A stretch of 64,000 nt of DNA. Origin: Gyromitra esculenta (taxonomy: Eukaryota; Ascomycota; Pezizomycetes; Pezizales; Discinaceae). Shown here piece after piece: positions 23,135 through 35,500 of this stretch. A program made the position numbers and the translations under genes. The stretch is taken from NCBI GenBank assembly GCA_038503075.1, contig JBCAML010000013.1:372001-436000 (forward strand). Reading direction: 5' to 3'. The stretch's first letter is position 1, and each line of letters starts with the position of its first letter. The notes under the pieces are model-generated. The model did no database searches and was not told where the DNA came from. It saw only the letters and a list, made by a program, of their open reading frames with translations.

Positions 23135-25331
23135 TATAGCGTCCGCCTTACGCTGGGATATCCGGTGCTCTAACCAGCACATAAGAGCCTCACATTATTT
23201 TCCGTAAAAAAAGGCTCATATAGACTAAAAACATTCCACGAGTTACAGCCAGTCCAACAGAAGCTCAATACTTACCTGCGGAGTTAAATCTTGCGAGGAC
23301 TAAGGATTACCAAAGCGAGAGCGGTAGGCATGAGTATATTACAATTATAGTATACGTAATTCAGGCCTCGAATCTTCTCTTTGAGAGTTGAAGAAACTGT
23401 ATACATGCTAGACTTCGATAGACTGGAGTGAATAAGGTGACGTTGTTGGCTACAAGTGTGGTCTGCAGTTCTACGGCTGGTCCCGCAGAGCCGCGGCATA
23501 TCTGGTTTGGTGTCCTACAACCTACCATGACCAGAAGAACGAAACGACAAGTGTTTCTGCATTTAGCATGAATTCGAGTCAACCCACGAGAATTTCGCAT
23601 CTAGAATGGTCTAATCCGAAGGCTGGGTCCACGGTTAGAGGGGACCAAGCAAGTACCTAGGTAAGAGCGATATTCATAAGGTTGAGACACGTTATAATGT
23701 ACTCTAAAGTCTAATTGGAACGACAACACGCTCTATCTACATGTAAACGGGCTTATCGGCCAATGACGACCTAGGGCGCAGTCATAGGGTACCTACTTTA
23801 AATATGTTAGGGTCTTATGGCCTATCAAATCTCAATAAGAGGAATGCCAGCTCATGCCATTTTATGCCCCGTGGTTTGCCCCACGAGATAACGCTCTGTA
23901 CCTTTACAGCACGTATGTAACACATAAACCTGCACGACTGTTGCGCAACTGCGCCACATATTTCCCCCAACCCCATGCATGCACCTTCATTCTGCACACG
24001 GATATCCTTCCGCTGATATATCTGAAACAATTAGGTTCTTCGTTAAGTCTAGCGGCCTATAGCTACCCAACTACAGTTAATTTGGCTTATATATAGAGTA
24101 AATTTTCAAAATCTCCCCTAAAAAGTCCCTCGTTCAAATAAACGCCTCAGTTTGAGAGAAAGAAACACGAAGTCTGATGATGGGCGTGAGGTGCCGGGCA
24201 AGGCTCTCTCACCTTAATTATCAGCTTCCTATTTAGGCCAGGGCGCTTCGCATCTCACCGAATTTTTCCTGGATCTCACAGGAAAACTTTGAGAAATCTG
24301 GGTCTGAGTTCAAAGACTGTGGTCGTCGGATCACTTCGATTATGATTTCATATTTACTTAAAAGATCCCGCGCTCCTCCTTTGTTTGAACGTATGATGGT
24401 AATCTCCTAGAGCCCCAGCTACATATAGTACAAGCATCTTTCTCGGCCTTGCTTTCTTTTCCAAGATACGTGTATTCTCATGAAGCACCAGCATGGAATA
24501 TGGAACCAGATAATATCGCAATCGAGAATTATGCGTAGCTTATATGTAAATCGCGATAAAACCCTGAGATGTTTAAATCCTAGCTTAATTATAAGGTAAG
24601 CTTGCTAGAAATGATTATAGGTAGCATCACGATCAATCAAAGAGATACACAAGTTCTGCGGGTACGTGGGCGTTTTTTGCCAAGGGTGAATATCGAATGT
24701 AAAGCAGGAGTTCGAATTACCCCCGGTAGCGGCATTTCTTTTGCCACCGATCAAACAGCCCAAATTAGAACTACGAAAAACGCCATGATTTCTTGCTGCG
24801 CAATACCCACATATATCACAACCATGACAGCTCTACAATTTGTAAAAAAAAAAAATTTTGCCCGTAGTTGATTTAGATCCCCACACCATCATTAACTATG
24901 TTATCTCTAATTAATCTCGGTTAACCCCCATACTCATGGATTTCTAATTAATTAACTATGGGCCACGTTGCGGGTGTTCACCCCTCATTATATTCAGGTT
25001 AGCTGGATTAAATCACTGCTCCCGGTTTGGGCAACCGCCTAGTTATAAATACGTATATGTTAAGTTAGATTCCGAAAACTCGAGAAAATACAAGTGATTT
25101 CAAGACGGTAGAGACAAGGGTCTAAAACTAACCAAGTGACTTTCTAAGATTGTGATTACGTCTGTTGCTACGGAAAATTAAAGACTCCCATAAGTAATTT
25201 AGCGGAACGGGGCGCATGTACCAATTTTTTTTTGCCTGTAACAGAAAATAGCGATAATCTAGCTATCCTGCATGTAGGTGATTTATGCGCCATGAAATTT
25301 TCCGGTCCGTATATACATATACATTATAGTA

Positions 25332-25573
25332 CAACGGGTGTAGGGGAAAATCTGTCACTAGGTGGTAGTGTTAGCAGTGCGAATTAACTCAGCCGCCAGC
25401 TCAACTCAAAATCAAGGAAGCCCTCAAAAACTTTATAGCAAGTTTACAGAGAGTAGAGGGCTTCAGAGAGTGTAAATCAAAGGTTACTTAGCGAAAGAAT
25501 GTTGAGCGTGAAGAGAGGCATCACTGCCAACGCCGCCACCTGGTGACAGACTTTCCCCTACACCCGGCCGTAG
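25332..25573. mobile_element. MITE, about 242 bp, GGGTGTAGGGGAAA termini (family 2, copy 1)
   Basis: The arms starting at 25336 (GGGTGTAGGGGAAAATCTG) and, reversed, at 25565 (GGGTGTAGGGGAAAGTCTG) match over about 42 bases with six differences, all transitions. TA is present at 25330-25331 and 25574-25575; the exact first bases are less certain. The interior contains a nested inverted repeat (AAGCCCTC with GAGGGCTT). The family partner is at 39337-39571. No open frame of note. Confidence 0.83.
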
Positions 25574-25997
25574 TACACGAGTATGGACTCGTACCCATAT
25601 TCCAACCGAGCGGTTTTATAAACTCACCCTTGACCTCCAGAGGCAAACTTTCTACACTTCCCGCAGTAGGTCTAGCTACCTGAACCCAAACGGGGATTGG
25701 CTCTGACTATGAAAAAAAAGGACGATTCAAAACAGATCTACAGAAAAGAGTAATGTCGTGTGTGGGGAGGGTCAAGGGCGGGATCGCCAGCATAGTCATG
25801 TGAAACAAGATCTTCCCGGGGGACAGATTAAAGAAGCCAACTGATCCCAGGTACCCAAATTAGGGCTGAAAGAGAAATCACCTCACGAAAAAGAGATGAA
25901 AGATGGCTCTCATCAAGCCAGGTCTAATTGAAATTCGACTTTGGACTGATTGTTTGGGCCAATCAACCAGGTTTTTACGAAAAAAGATTAACCTACA

Positions 25998-26020
25998 GGA
26001 GGCAATCGGAGATTGCCTCC
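25998..26020. repeat. Perfect 10-bp inverted repeat with 3-base loop
   Basis: GGAGGCAATC, loop GGA, then GATTGCCTCC. It is a compact hairpin in gene-free DNA. No downstream T-run or gene explains it. Confidence 0.8.
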
Positions 26021-27272
26021 CCGAACAGAATGGCTATCCCGCGCAGTCGACCAGATTTTTGCAGCGGTTATTGTTTGCCTTTTTTGTTTTTTTTTTTGTG
26101 GGACTGCCTACGGACATAATAGGCGCGAAGACTCCCAGGTTTTCCTTAATATGAATACGATCGACTGCATGAATTTTTCTTCCACGATGTGATGGGCAAT
26201 AGAGACAGACCTCTCGATCAATGTAATATATGAATTTCGTCATCAGCGATCACTCGATATTAGATCACAGGCGTGTTCTAGTGATGAGGTCGGGCTTATG
26301 GTTTCCTATCAAGCCCTTTACGCGATGCATATCTATCACGCCTCATCAGCATCTTAAGATCTTTGAAGAGCTGTGTTTCACTTTAACTGCATGATTGCCT
26401 GACTCACGCGTCTGTGTATTATGCAGTCTAACTGACTATCCTGATTGAAACAATACACCTTGTGTCACGCACGGCTCATGCCCTAGCAAGCCAGCAATAA
26501 TCCCCCCCCCAGATCACTTCTGAACCCCTCATCCACCGTGCTCAGCATGGTGTTTCTCAAAGCCCCCATACTGTAGATTGGGGGCATTACAGATCTTGAA
26601 AATTGATGGCCATCACAAATTGTCACTCGACCAATGTTAGCAGAGGATCTTATACTTCCTATCTATTTCGGAAATATCATTCAAAAACCAGAGAGCCTTG
26701 CGTATACCCGTCAGCTCCTTAAAAATACTTACAAAATTGCTTTCGACAATTACTTTTGATTATGCCTTCCCACTAACACAAAGCTGTACGTGCCGTATCT
26801 TCAAGACCGCTAGGAGTATTGGAATACGAACCAACGCAACTCGATTGATTTCTCTCCCCCTTTTGCTTACCTCAAATATGAAGGATGTAGATGGTAAGAC
26901 GACCAAAATAATCGACAAAATAAAAAAATTGAAATAAGCCGGGAAGTTTCAATTACCAGCGGTTAAATAAAAAATAAGCAGACATAAATAAATAAAACTA
27001 AGAAATAGATAACGAAGCAAATGCAATGTTTTTAGACCCCATGAAAAAAAAGAGAACTCCTCACACCGAAATGATATGCTTCTCTGACGTGACCCATTCT
27101 CACCGAGCGGTACCTCTCTTCATGAAATGGTGGAAAGAAATAAAGAAATAAAAAAAAACTCCTTCGCAAGCCATACTCTAACGCAGAAAGAAAAAGGGAA
27201 AAAAGGAGACCAAAGAGGCCTCCCCCAAAACTCAATTCAGTCCTCCCTATCCTCGTACATCACACTCCCACA

Positions 27273-30178
27273 TCAGTTCACATATTCTCTCCTCAGCACA
27301 AACACCCCAACCTCGATACCTCTTTCTCTAACTTTCCTTCCTACGAAAGCCCCATCACCAGCAGCATCAAAGTCTCCAACAACACCTCCGACGCCCAGCG
27401 AAGTTGTACCAGACATGGCGCTCGCGACGACAGCCTCACTCATGCCCCGAGAGGATGGCCTAACAGTTGGTGCGCGGACACCATCAAGAACCTCCCTCGC
27501 TAAATCTCCAGGTGCTCCGTATCCAAACGAGTATGCCGCGCTTGAAGATGTGGGGGTGGTATCAAAGGTTGTAGACGTTGGTGATGGAGGTGGTAGCTTC
27601 GCCGCTTGTGACATCGATGGCGGTCCCCGAGGTGGGGCCTTTTTCGGGTTCCTAGGCTTCGGCGAAGTTGGGCTGACTGGAGCATTCCTTTCTCCTGGAG
27701 GCTGTAGATTCGAAAAGTGCTTCTTTACGGCCTCTCGGATTCTTAGCTGCTCCTGTTGTGTCCACCATTCCCTCCAGCTGTTGTCGTTCAACGGAATATT
27801 CTCCTTGCTAGAATGCACTAGCTTAAAAACTGTATTATAACGGCCTGGGAAACGACCCGAACTAGCAGCACCCCTCGAAGAAAGCTTTCTGCAAATCTTT
27901 TGCAGCTCCCATTTCAGCCCATCAAACTCTTTCATCCCATCTATCGCTGCCATGTTCCGGATACCCCACAATAGGTCTTCTCGAAGTCTGTAGAGAACCA
28001 TCAATTTCCTCAAAAGTGGGTCCAGAATAGGTCCCAAATATTGTTTGTCGAAATCTCGGGCACCTGTTTTTGTCGGGTATATGAACAATAAACTACCTCC
28101 ATTTGGTGATAGTTCAAATAGTCTATCAAGGAAAATTGACGAGGTTGGTGAAAACATGTCTTCGTCCTCTTGTCTCGACGTGGGTGGTATGTACCGCTCT
28201 AGAAGTGTAAGGTGCAAGCTACAGGGCGGCAGGATTGGATTTGGTGATGACGTAGAGACCGATAGGATTCCTGCCCCTGGTGTAGAAGTTGAACTTCCGG
28301 GTGCAACAACGATACTATTGAAAACACTAGGTGAAAAGTAGCCTCCTGCGCCTCCTGCAGACGGACCATCAAAACTTCCTCCAAAGCTTCCAAAACCTCC
28401 ACTCCCCATGCTGGGTGTCGAAGGAAGTCGATTCAGGGGAATATGTGGCGATATTGCATGCGAAACATGAATATATATTCTTTTCGATTCATCATCTGAG
28501 TATCGCCTTTGAATACCATTAGTAAGAGTATGCAATGCAGTAGTTACTCCGTCATCTACCCCGATTAGTCCAGTTGGTGTAGACGATCCACTGTGTTCCT
28601 TGACTTTAGAATGGCATCTTGCCGCAAGGGCTGGTGAGAATGGCTGTCCCGCTGCTGCTGCAACGGCAGGAGCTGAAGCTGCCGAGGCTGGTAGCATATT
28701 CGAATTTGTTGATGTTGACGTGATAACGCTTTGATCTGTGGCGTTTGTGCTAGGTAGTGGACAAGGGAGGGAATACGATAACATACGAACAGCGTCGGAC
28801 GTTATTTGCACAGAAAGAGGTGAATCAACTGTCGAGAAAACCGCCTATGTAAGACACGGACGAGACAAATCGGCGGAGAAAAAAATATATGGAAGAACGA
28901 ACATAAAGTTGCCATAGCACTTCCTAACCATCCATCCTCAGCAAACCCTGGAAAACCAGGAGTATCTTTATCACCCTTTGTTGACTTATCCACAGCTGAG
29001 TCCTCCTTCTCACTCACTGCATCCCGTTTTGCAGTGCGATCTTTTTCACTGGCTTCTGTCGCCCCACTCTCATTTATCATTGCTGAGGGTGCGATTCCAC
29101 TCAGCTCAAGCTTTCTCAGTCCACCAACGAGTTTTTTCGGAACATCACAATCAGTTGTGACGGGTTCGGAATCAACATTGCCGAATCTTTCGCAAATGGG
29201 TTGAGGTCTGCGGACTGCCTGTACGCTGACTGGCACGACTGCCTCGTTCGATTCCTCTTCTCTTCGCCATTCAATTACCCCGCTATCGTCCGGTGGTGTC
29301 AAGAGAGCCAAACCTCCAGGAGCTAAATGCGGATTTGTAGCTAAAAGCGCCGCTGCTGCGCCTCCAACCATAATTTCGTGACCAACTCCCATCCCAGCTT
29401 CAGTAGAACCTAATCCCCTTCCATCCCTTCCGTTACCTGCACACATTACAGGCATGTTGTTCAAACTGGTGTCGGGGGTAGCTGGGAATGCGATTCCGAG
29501 AAGAGACTGTCTCAATCGTTGTTGATCATGAAGCCCCCCACCAACTCCATGCCCTTCGCTGTCTGTCCTTCTATCAAGTAATCCGCTTTGAATAGCAATG
29601 CCGAACATATCGAGAACCTGTGGAGGCGGAAGTTTTAACCGCAGAGATGATCTATGTGAAGCCCTGGAGGAGTTCCTGGCATACCTAATTGCAGAGGCTG
29701 GGTCGGGTCGAGTATTGGGTGGAGGTGGATGCGATGCTATGGGGGTTTGTCGAGAAAGGGATAGAACTTCGGCCAACTCAGCAGCCGAAGACGACGGTAA
29801 ATTCACAGGATTTTCGAAAACACCTGCGCTAGAATCTGGCTGATCATAAAAATAACCCCAAGGGAAACTCGAATGCGACCGCTCGCCAGGCGTATGGGAG
29901 TTTTCCCCCTCGCTTGTCGCCTCACTATCACGACGAGTTCTCTGCATACCGCTAGCCAACCCTATCGAAAAGGCGCCAGGTGAAGGTGTTGTACTGGTTG
30001 AGCCAAAGGCGACCGCCGAAGTCACCGCCGGTGGGCTTGAACCAGAAGGCCTACTCGCTAGTAATGGAATGCACGAGAAGGATGCGGAGGATGTTAGCTT
30101 TATCGGGGGAGGTGGGGTGGCTCTTCGCCTCGGGCCGGAGGATGACTGCGGACGAGGTCGATAGGATGAATCGGCCAT
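27273..30178 (-). CDS. Conserved-looking hypothetical protein, 937 residues
   Basis: The proposed CDS is complement(join(27273..28828, 28921..30178)). The 92-bp intron runs from donor GTGCTA to acceptor CGACAG and removes a stop-containing segment; both sides keep phase. The N-terminal 420 residues are Ser/Pro/Gly-rich and probably disordered. A folded segment lies in the second half (about 585-760), with hydrophobic alternation: FLDRLFELSPNGGSLLFIY, LGPILDPLLRKLMVLYRL, WREWWTQQEQLRIREAVKK. The C-terminus is Pro/Ser-rich again, then ends in GVFVLRREYVN. I do not recognise the family and assign no function. The upstream ORF and the downstream ORF could be read as two genes, but the downstream one lacks a credible ATG and the splice joins them cleanly. 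The donor is not canonical in strength, so the exon 1 end is moderately certain. Confidence 0.72.
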
Positions 30179-32480
30179 TGGGGTGGGCTAGCTAAAACCT
30201 TTCTTTTAAGAAACAATGCAAGTGATATCTGTGGTTCGTGATGATGGTCGGTACCCCTCCTCTTCAATCCCGCCACAAGAAAGTAAAGGTTGGTAACACA
30301 ACAAATATATGATAGGACCCAACTTTGGGGAGGACTGGATAAATATGTAAGTACATATGTCCTTAACAAAATTGAGGCTTTTTTTTTCTTTTTCCACCCT
30401 TTTCCTCTTCTTTCTTTTTCCACAGTAGTTACGTTTGTAAGGAGAAGAGTTGTGGGGGCGGTATTACATACGAAGTTCCAAGAACCAGGGACCAAGAACC
30501 CAAGAGCTGTCCCGGAGGAGTGATTTCTGGAGGGCCGGTTAGTCAATCCTGCGTTTCGTCTCTCACAAAAGTAAAGTGTGAGGAATGAAATGTCTGTGGG
30601 GAGGTGAAGAGAGAGGAAGAAGGAAGCGGGCATGAGCGGCGAGTGGAAGTAAGTAGGCAGAGAGGAAGTTGGAGTCGGAGGTTGAAATAAAGTGATGGTT
30701 CATTCGGATTGGAGGGAACCCCTCGCCTGGCTCGGCGGTTGGGTGGGACTGGCTGGCAGCCGTCAAGGGAACACGTTGACAAGGGCAAATGCAAAAGGCT
30801 TACCACAGTCCGTCACCCAGACCACCACAGTGTATGTATTTTTGGAGAAGAAGAAAACTTGATATATGGTTCCTTTTTATTCGAAAGATCGGAGACGGAT
30901 CTTCGGTATCTGTCTCGAAAAAAGATAATAATAGGGCTGAAAAATCCTTTGGTGGACAGAGAACCAAACGGCTCTTCGAAAAGAGTAAACAACTAGTTAA
31001 TGGCCCAGATAGATGGATTGTCCCTCCTCGTCATAACACAACCAGTTCCCCAGACAATTTCTTTCTCGCCGGCCCGTGCAGCTTCAATTCCAAAATCCCT
31101 CTCCCACCGTTATCGCGAGTCGTGATAATGCACTTCAAACCGATTATTCGTGCCGAATCTCCTGTCAAAAGTTTTGGATCCTGAAATATTTGCGTTGCGT
31201 TTGCTCCGGGAAGCTGCGTTTTCCTCAGAAAAGGCAGCTGAAGACAACAATAAAGTAGCTAGCTAGCAAATTGCCAGCTGTTCGTTCTCTAGATCTTGTG
31301 AAGTATTTGAGTGAGGTGTGCTTTTTTTGCTTTGTTTTTTTACTGGTAGTAGATCAAAGAGGCAGAAAAATAAGAACAGCTCGGTTCGCTAATGGTCGCT
31401 CTGGAGTTTTCGATAAATAAATAAAAATAAAAACTGAACTACGGGGACAGCAGCCGATACTTTGCCCAGTCAGCGAAGCCCCACAAGCGAGCATACAGAT
31501 CTGATCGTTGTCGAACCTTCGATTTCCGACTCGCCGTTATCTCTTCCTAGATAGACCCCAGCTTGTGTTTCTTGCCTTTCGTCCTTAGTCTTTCGACACA
31601 ACACGTTGTTGATGATGAAACGGCAAAGACCCCAATGAAGTCTAAGAATGAAGATCCTGATTTGCAGGAGCAAAACGGTTGAGGGCAGAGATGTTGATCG
31701 CTGAGGGTGCACTGACTGCTGCTGCTTCCTGTGTATCTGACTAGCTGCGAGGGGTCTTGGTGGGATGCGATGCGTGTGTGCGGCGGATAAGAAGTCGAGG
31801 GCAGCAGTGGGAGCAGGAGAAGCATACAGAGCTTGGAGCATGGGATGAACCAAACGCAACCAATAAGCTGTTTGGAACGACTGCTGCTGCTGCTGCAGAA
31901 TCCCGCTCAAGAGAAAGATTGGGGGAGGAGGGTAAAGCCCGCAAACGATAGACAGACGCCTGGGACGGAGTTGATGGCGGCCAATGCTACGAGAAAATAG
32001 ACACTTGCAAGGAACGGTGTGCTGCTAACTACCCAGCAAGCAGGTAATGTCTCTGTGTACCTCTCGGCCACTGTATTGGATTGGGATTTGCTGCACGGAT
32101 GTAGGGATGGGTGCCGGAGAGTTGGCGATAATAGTTCACTGAGTGATAGACAGATCAGGATAGACAAGACAAGACGCCTGGATAGCAGCGAAAGAAAAAG
32201 CAAGGGAAGCCAACCTCGTGCTCTGTTGGTTATAGGCGACTCTGTTTCCCTTTTTCCCTTCCATTCCTCTACTGAGTTTGTCTTGTCGAAGCGGCCGCAA
32301 GGGTCGCAATCGGCGTGGAGGAAGAAAGAGGGGCCCGTGTGGGTGCTGCTGTGGGTGATTGAAGGGTGGTGGATGAAAATCCGTGAATTTACGCGGCAAA
32401 AGCTCCATCAGAGGCTTCCTATAGATTTACTACAACCCTCACGATTCTCGTGAAGAATAACCTTCCAGGCTCTAGGGTAG

Positions 32481-32492
32481 TCTTTCTTTCTT

Positions 32493-32524
<32 letters not shown>
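32481..32524. repeat. CTTT/CT compound microsatellite
   Basis: TCTTTCTTTC, then a (CT)n core of about 18 bases, then TTTC units again. It is intergenic. Confidence 0.85.
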
Positions 32525-35500
32525 GATTATCACGTATCTTGCTAGAAACCCAGACAGTTCACTTGACGGAACGCTATGAGATATACCCATACGCACCCAC
32601 ATAATAATACTGGCTCGCTCGCTTGCGTGTTGTGCATGTCTTGTTAGCGAGGATAAAGCAGAGATCGCACCGAAAATCCTTTCATTGCTCACCCTAAAAT
32701 AATGCACGACATTCCAATTACGGGCTGAGTCCATCGCTCGTGGGTCTTCGCGCTCTTTTAGCCGCGCATCGTGCTCTGGATCTGCATTTCCTTTTTCCCT
32801 CAAGCGCCAAATATGTGATTTTGGATCAACAACCGCAGAAAATTCAGTCTGTGCACTACCAAATAGTCGCATTTGATATGCTTGTAGTTAGTACCGGTAA
32901 ATACCGACTGGAATATCTGAGATTTATCAGATCTCCATCTCTAAAGACACATATATGTGCTCTAGAGTACATGTAGGCACTCGTGCTCGCTCGGCCAGCC
33001 AGCCAGCAGATACTGGGACAAATACCGTTTCACCCTTCTTTTATGAAAAAAAAAGGTTTAGCATATATGTTTCCTCGAGGCAAAGATTCTTATTACATGC
33101 ACTTACCGGTGTCCTAGAGCCATTTCAGTATACCCCTGCAGAGAGACTCGAGATATTGAGATCCGTCAAACGAACAGCCAACCAAATTTCCCTTCCAAAA
33201 CTCATGCCGATCCCATTCAGCACTGGCCCACCCTCGTCTCAAAGCCCAAAGGCCACGAATCCAAGAGAATAAAACTCCCCCAGTCGATTTTTTTTCCCCG
33301 ACCGTTTTTTCACGTGCGGGGGAAGGGTTCTATCGAGGTATCGATATCGTGGTTCCCCAACCGCACTTTCTTTGCTTTTTTTCTTTCCCCACATCCCGTG
33401 ACCAGTTTTAGATATGCGCACCCAACGCGCACAAAAAAAATCATGCTGTTGCAGAATCGTACGTGGTGTACCTGCTGCCGTTTTCCAAATTTCCATGTAA
33501 CAATCCTAGGATCCAAGCAGGAATATACATGTATGCTAGCAATTACCGGCAGTTAAACCGGTCTGCTACATAACATATACACGGGGGTTGAAAATCTTCC
33601 TGTACCGAGATAGAATATATGTACGTTAAGATTCACTTCGAAAGTGTTCTCTGCGCCACTAAATCCACTGAATAATAAATCCGCGGCAATTATTTTTGTC
33701 GGGGGTCCTAGGGTCGTACATGGAAAATTGTACTAGCATGTACCAGCATTCCGGTGCAGCTGCTAAAGCCTGGTGATTTCCCCAATGACTGGCATACCCA
33801 GAATTGAGACGATATCTCTGCATATATATCCGCTCCGAAAAAAAGGTGTGCTGCAAAGATTACTTGCCACCGCATCTCAATGTCCAAAGCAAGATATTGG
33901 TCAAGCCGTCCGAAATTCGACGGCCCATTCAACCACACTAGAGTACTTGAGGTGTGAGAGAGGGATCCACCAAGCTGGTTCACTATTCGCAATTATATAT
34001 AGTTGCACTCAATATTCGTCGCCTTGGAAGCCGAAACCAAATTTATTCCCGAGTTATCTACCGATCTGTGTATATATCTATCCTGTAGCCTTCGAGCTCC
34101 TGTGTTGCATTAGGCTTAGGTAATTTTGAATTTATACCATATGGATATGCGGATGTGATCTCAAGTCCTATCATCTACCACACCGTCTGCAGCCATCACC
34201 TAAAATCGACACTAATTTAAATTAAAAAAAGTCCCATGTTCACAGGTATGGGAAATTACTGAATTCCCTATCTTCCAGGAGACAATTTAAGAGAAATGTG
34301 TGTGTGTGGGCTAAATACGAATATTCGGCCGAATTTGTTCTAGACCTGAGTCGTTTTTTCCCATTGCGGGCTTGGGTGCTACGACAGATGGTGGATTTGG
34401 GTAAATAATGTGGCGCTTTTGTATATATATAGGTATCTTATGTATTTTGCAGCAGGTTTCGGTTTAAGGAGCTCTCTTGCCTTCGCTGGTCGTGATTGAA
34501 ATAATTGGCACCTTGGAATCTTGAGGGGAAGAAACTTACCTCCAATGCAATGCATGTCCAAAGTGGTCTGTGTGCGCACGTGAGTTAGTTCATCTGTACG
34601 TACCCACCAGGTTTGTGAAAAAGAAAAGAAGAAGAAAAAAACTTCGCCCACTACATGGAGTTCTTGGGGAACGTGTATCTCGACACAGAACGCTGCTTTT
34701 ACACATCAGGTCATTATGTGCCGTGATCCGTTGATCATGGCGTGTCTTTCGAACAGCAAATGATATGCACTGGAGGTTGATATCCTTGAGTTGTCTGTTG
34801 TCCTTTAACGCGTTAGGGAAGACTTTAAAAGTCTCTCGGCGAGTTTTCCGACAGGCCTCACAGTCGAGAACCTAGAAAATGTTTTCTTCGGGAAACTTAA
34901 TGGGGTATGCTTGCCGCGGTTTGCGTGTGAGTGACAGTTGGTGTTCGAGAGTTGCTTGTTCCATGTGGCCAGACTCGACTGGAACCAATAGCTCTCGGGC
35001 CAAGTTTTGGGCTGGTCTTGGGGTAAGTCTCTAGGATGGGGTTATGGGAGCCTTTAGTCTATAGAAACTCTAAAGAATTGGGTAGATGTTTAGAACCCTC
35101 CCGTTCTGACCGGTCGAAAGCGCCTATGAATATTAGGCCAGATCCCTGATTGGTCAAAATAGATCAGGATTCTGGTATCTGTCCAGAATACCTATCACGT
35201 ACTCTAGATGGAGTACTGTGGTTGGGCTATTATTGCGTATAGGATGAGGCACTTAATCATTCCAACAGATGGCACAATACGAGAGTTATCCGAGTGAAGC
35301 GTCGAAGTATCCCGATACGGAGCTACAAACCAAGATATCAACCACTCAAGCAAGAACTCTGACGATAGCCATCGAGGGGTGTTGATTTAGGTTGTTTGGT
35401 GGGTAAGCGGTGGGTGTAGTCTAGCTACCAGTCACACTACAGGTACGAGGGCGAGTATTCTTAGGGCACGATGCAGGAACACCTGTCAAATTCACCAACG

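Larger units (their letters stand above)
20117..27272. other. 7.2-kb gene-free region with two MITEs
   Basis: AT-rich DNA with only short, domain-free open frames. It contains the MITEs at 23013-23134 and 25332-25573, a perfect 10-bp hairpin at 25998-26020, and AT-rich TAATTAAT repeats near 24910-24960. No tRNA or rRNA is recognised. Confidence 0.6.

Noticed and set aside
27127..27840. 237-codon plus-strand open frame
   Set aside because: Mirror frame of the minus-strand 937-residue gene.
31470..32872. Several 130-154 codon frames on both strands
   Set aside because: Overlapping, low-complexity and without family motifs or splice logic; treated as non-coding.
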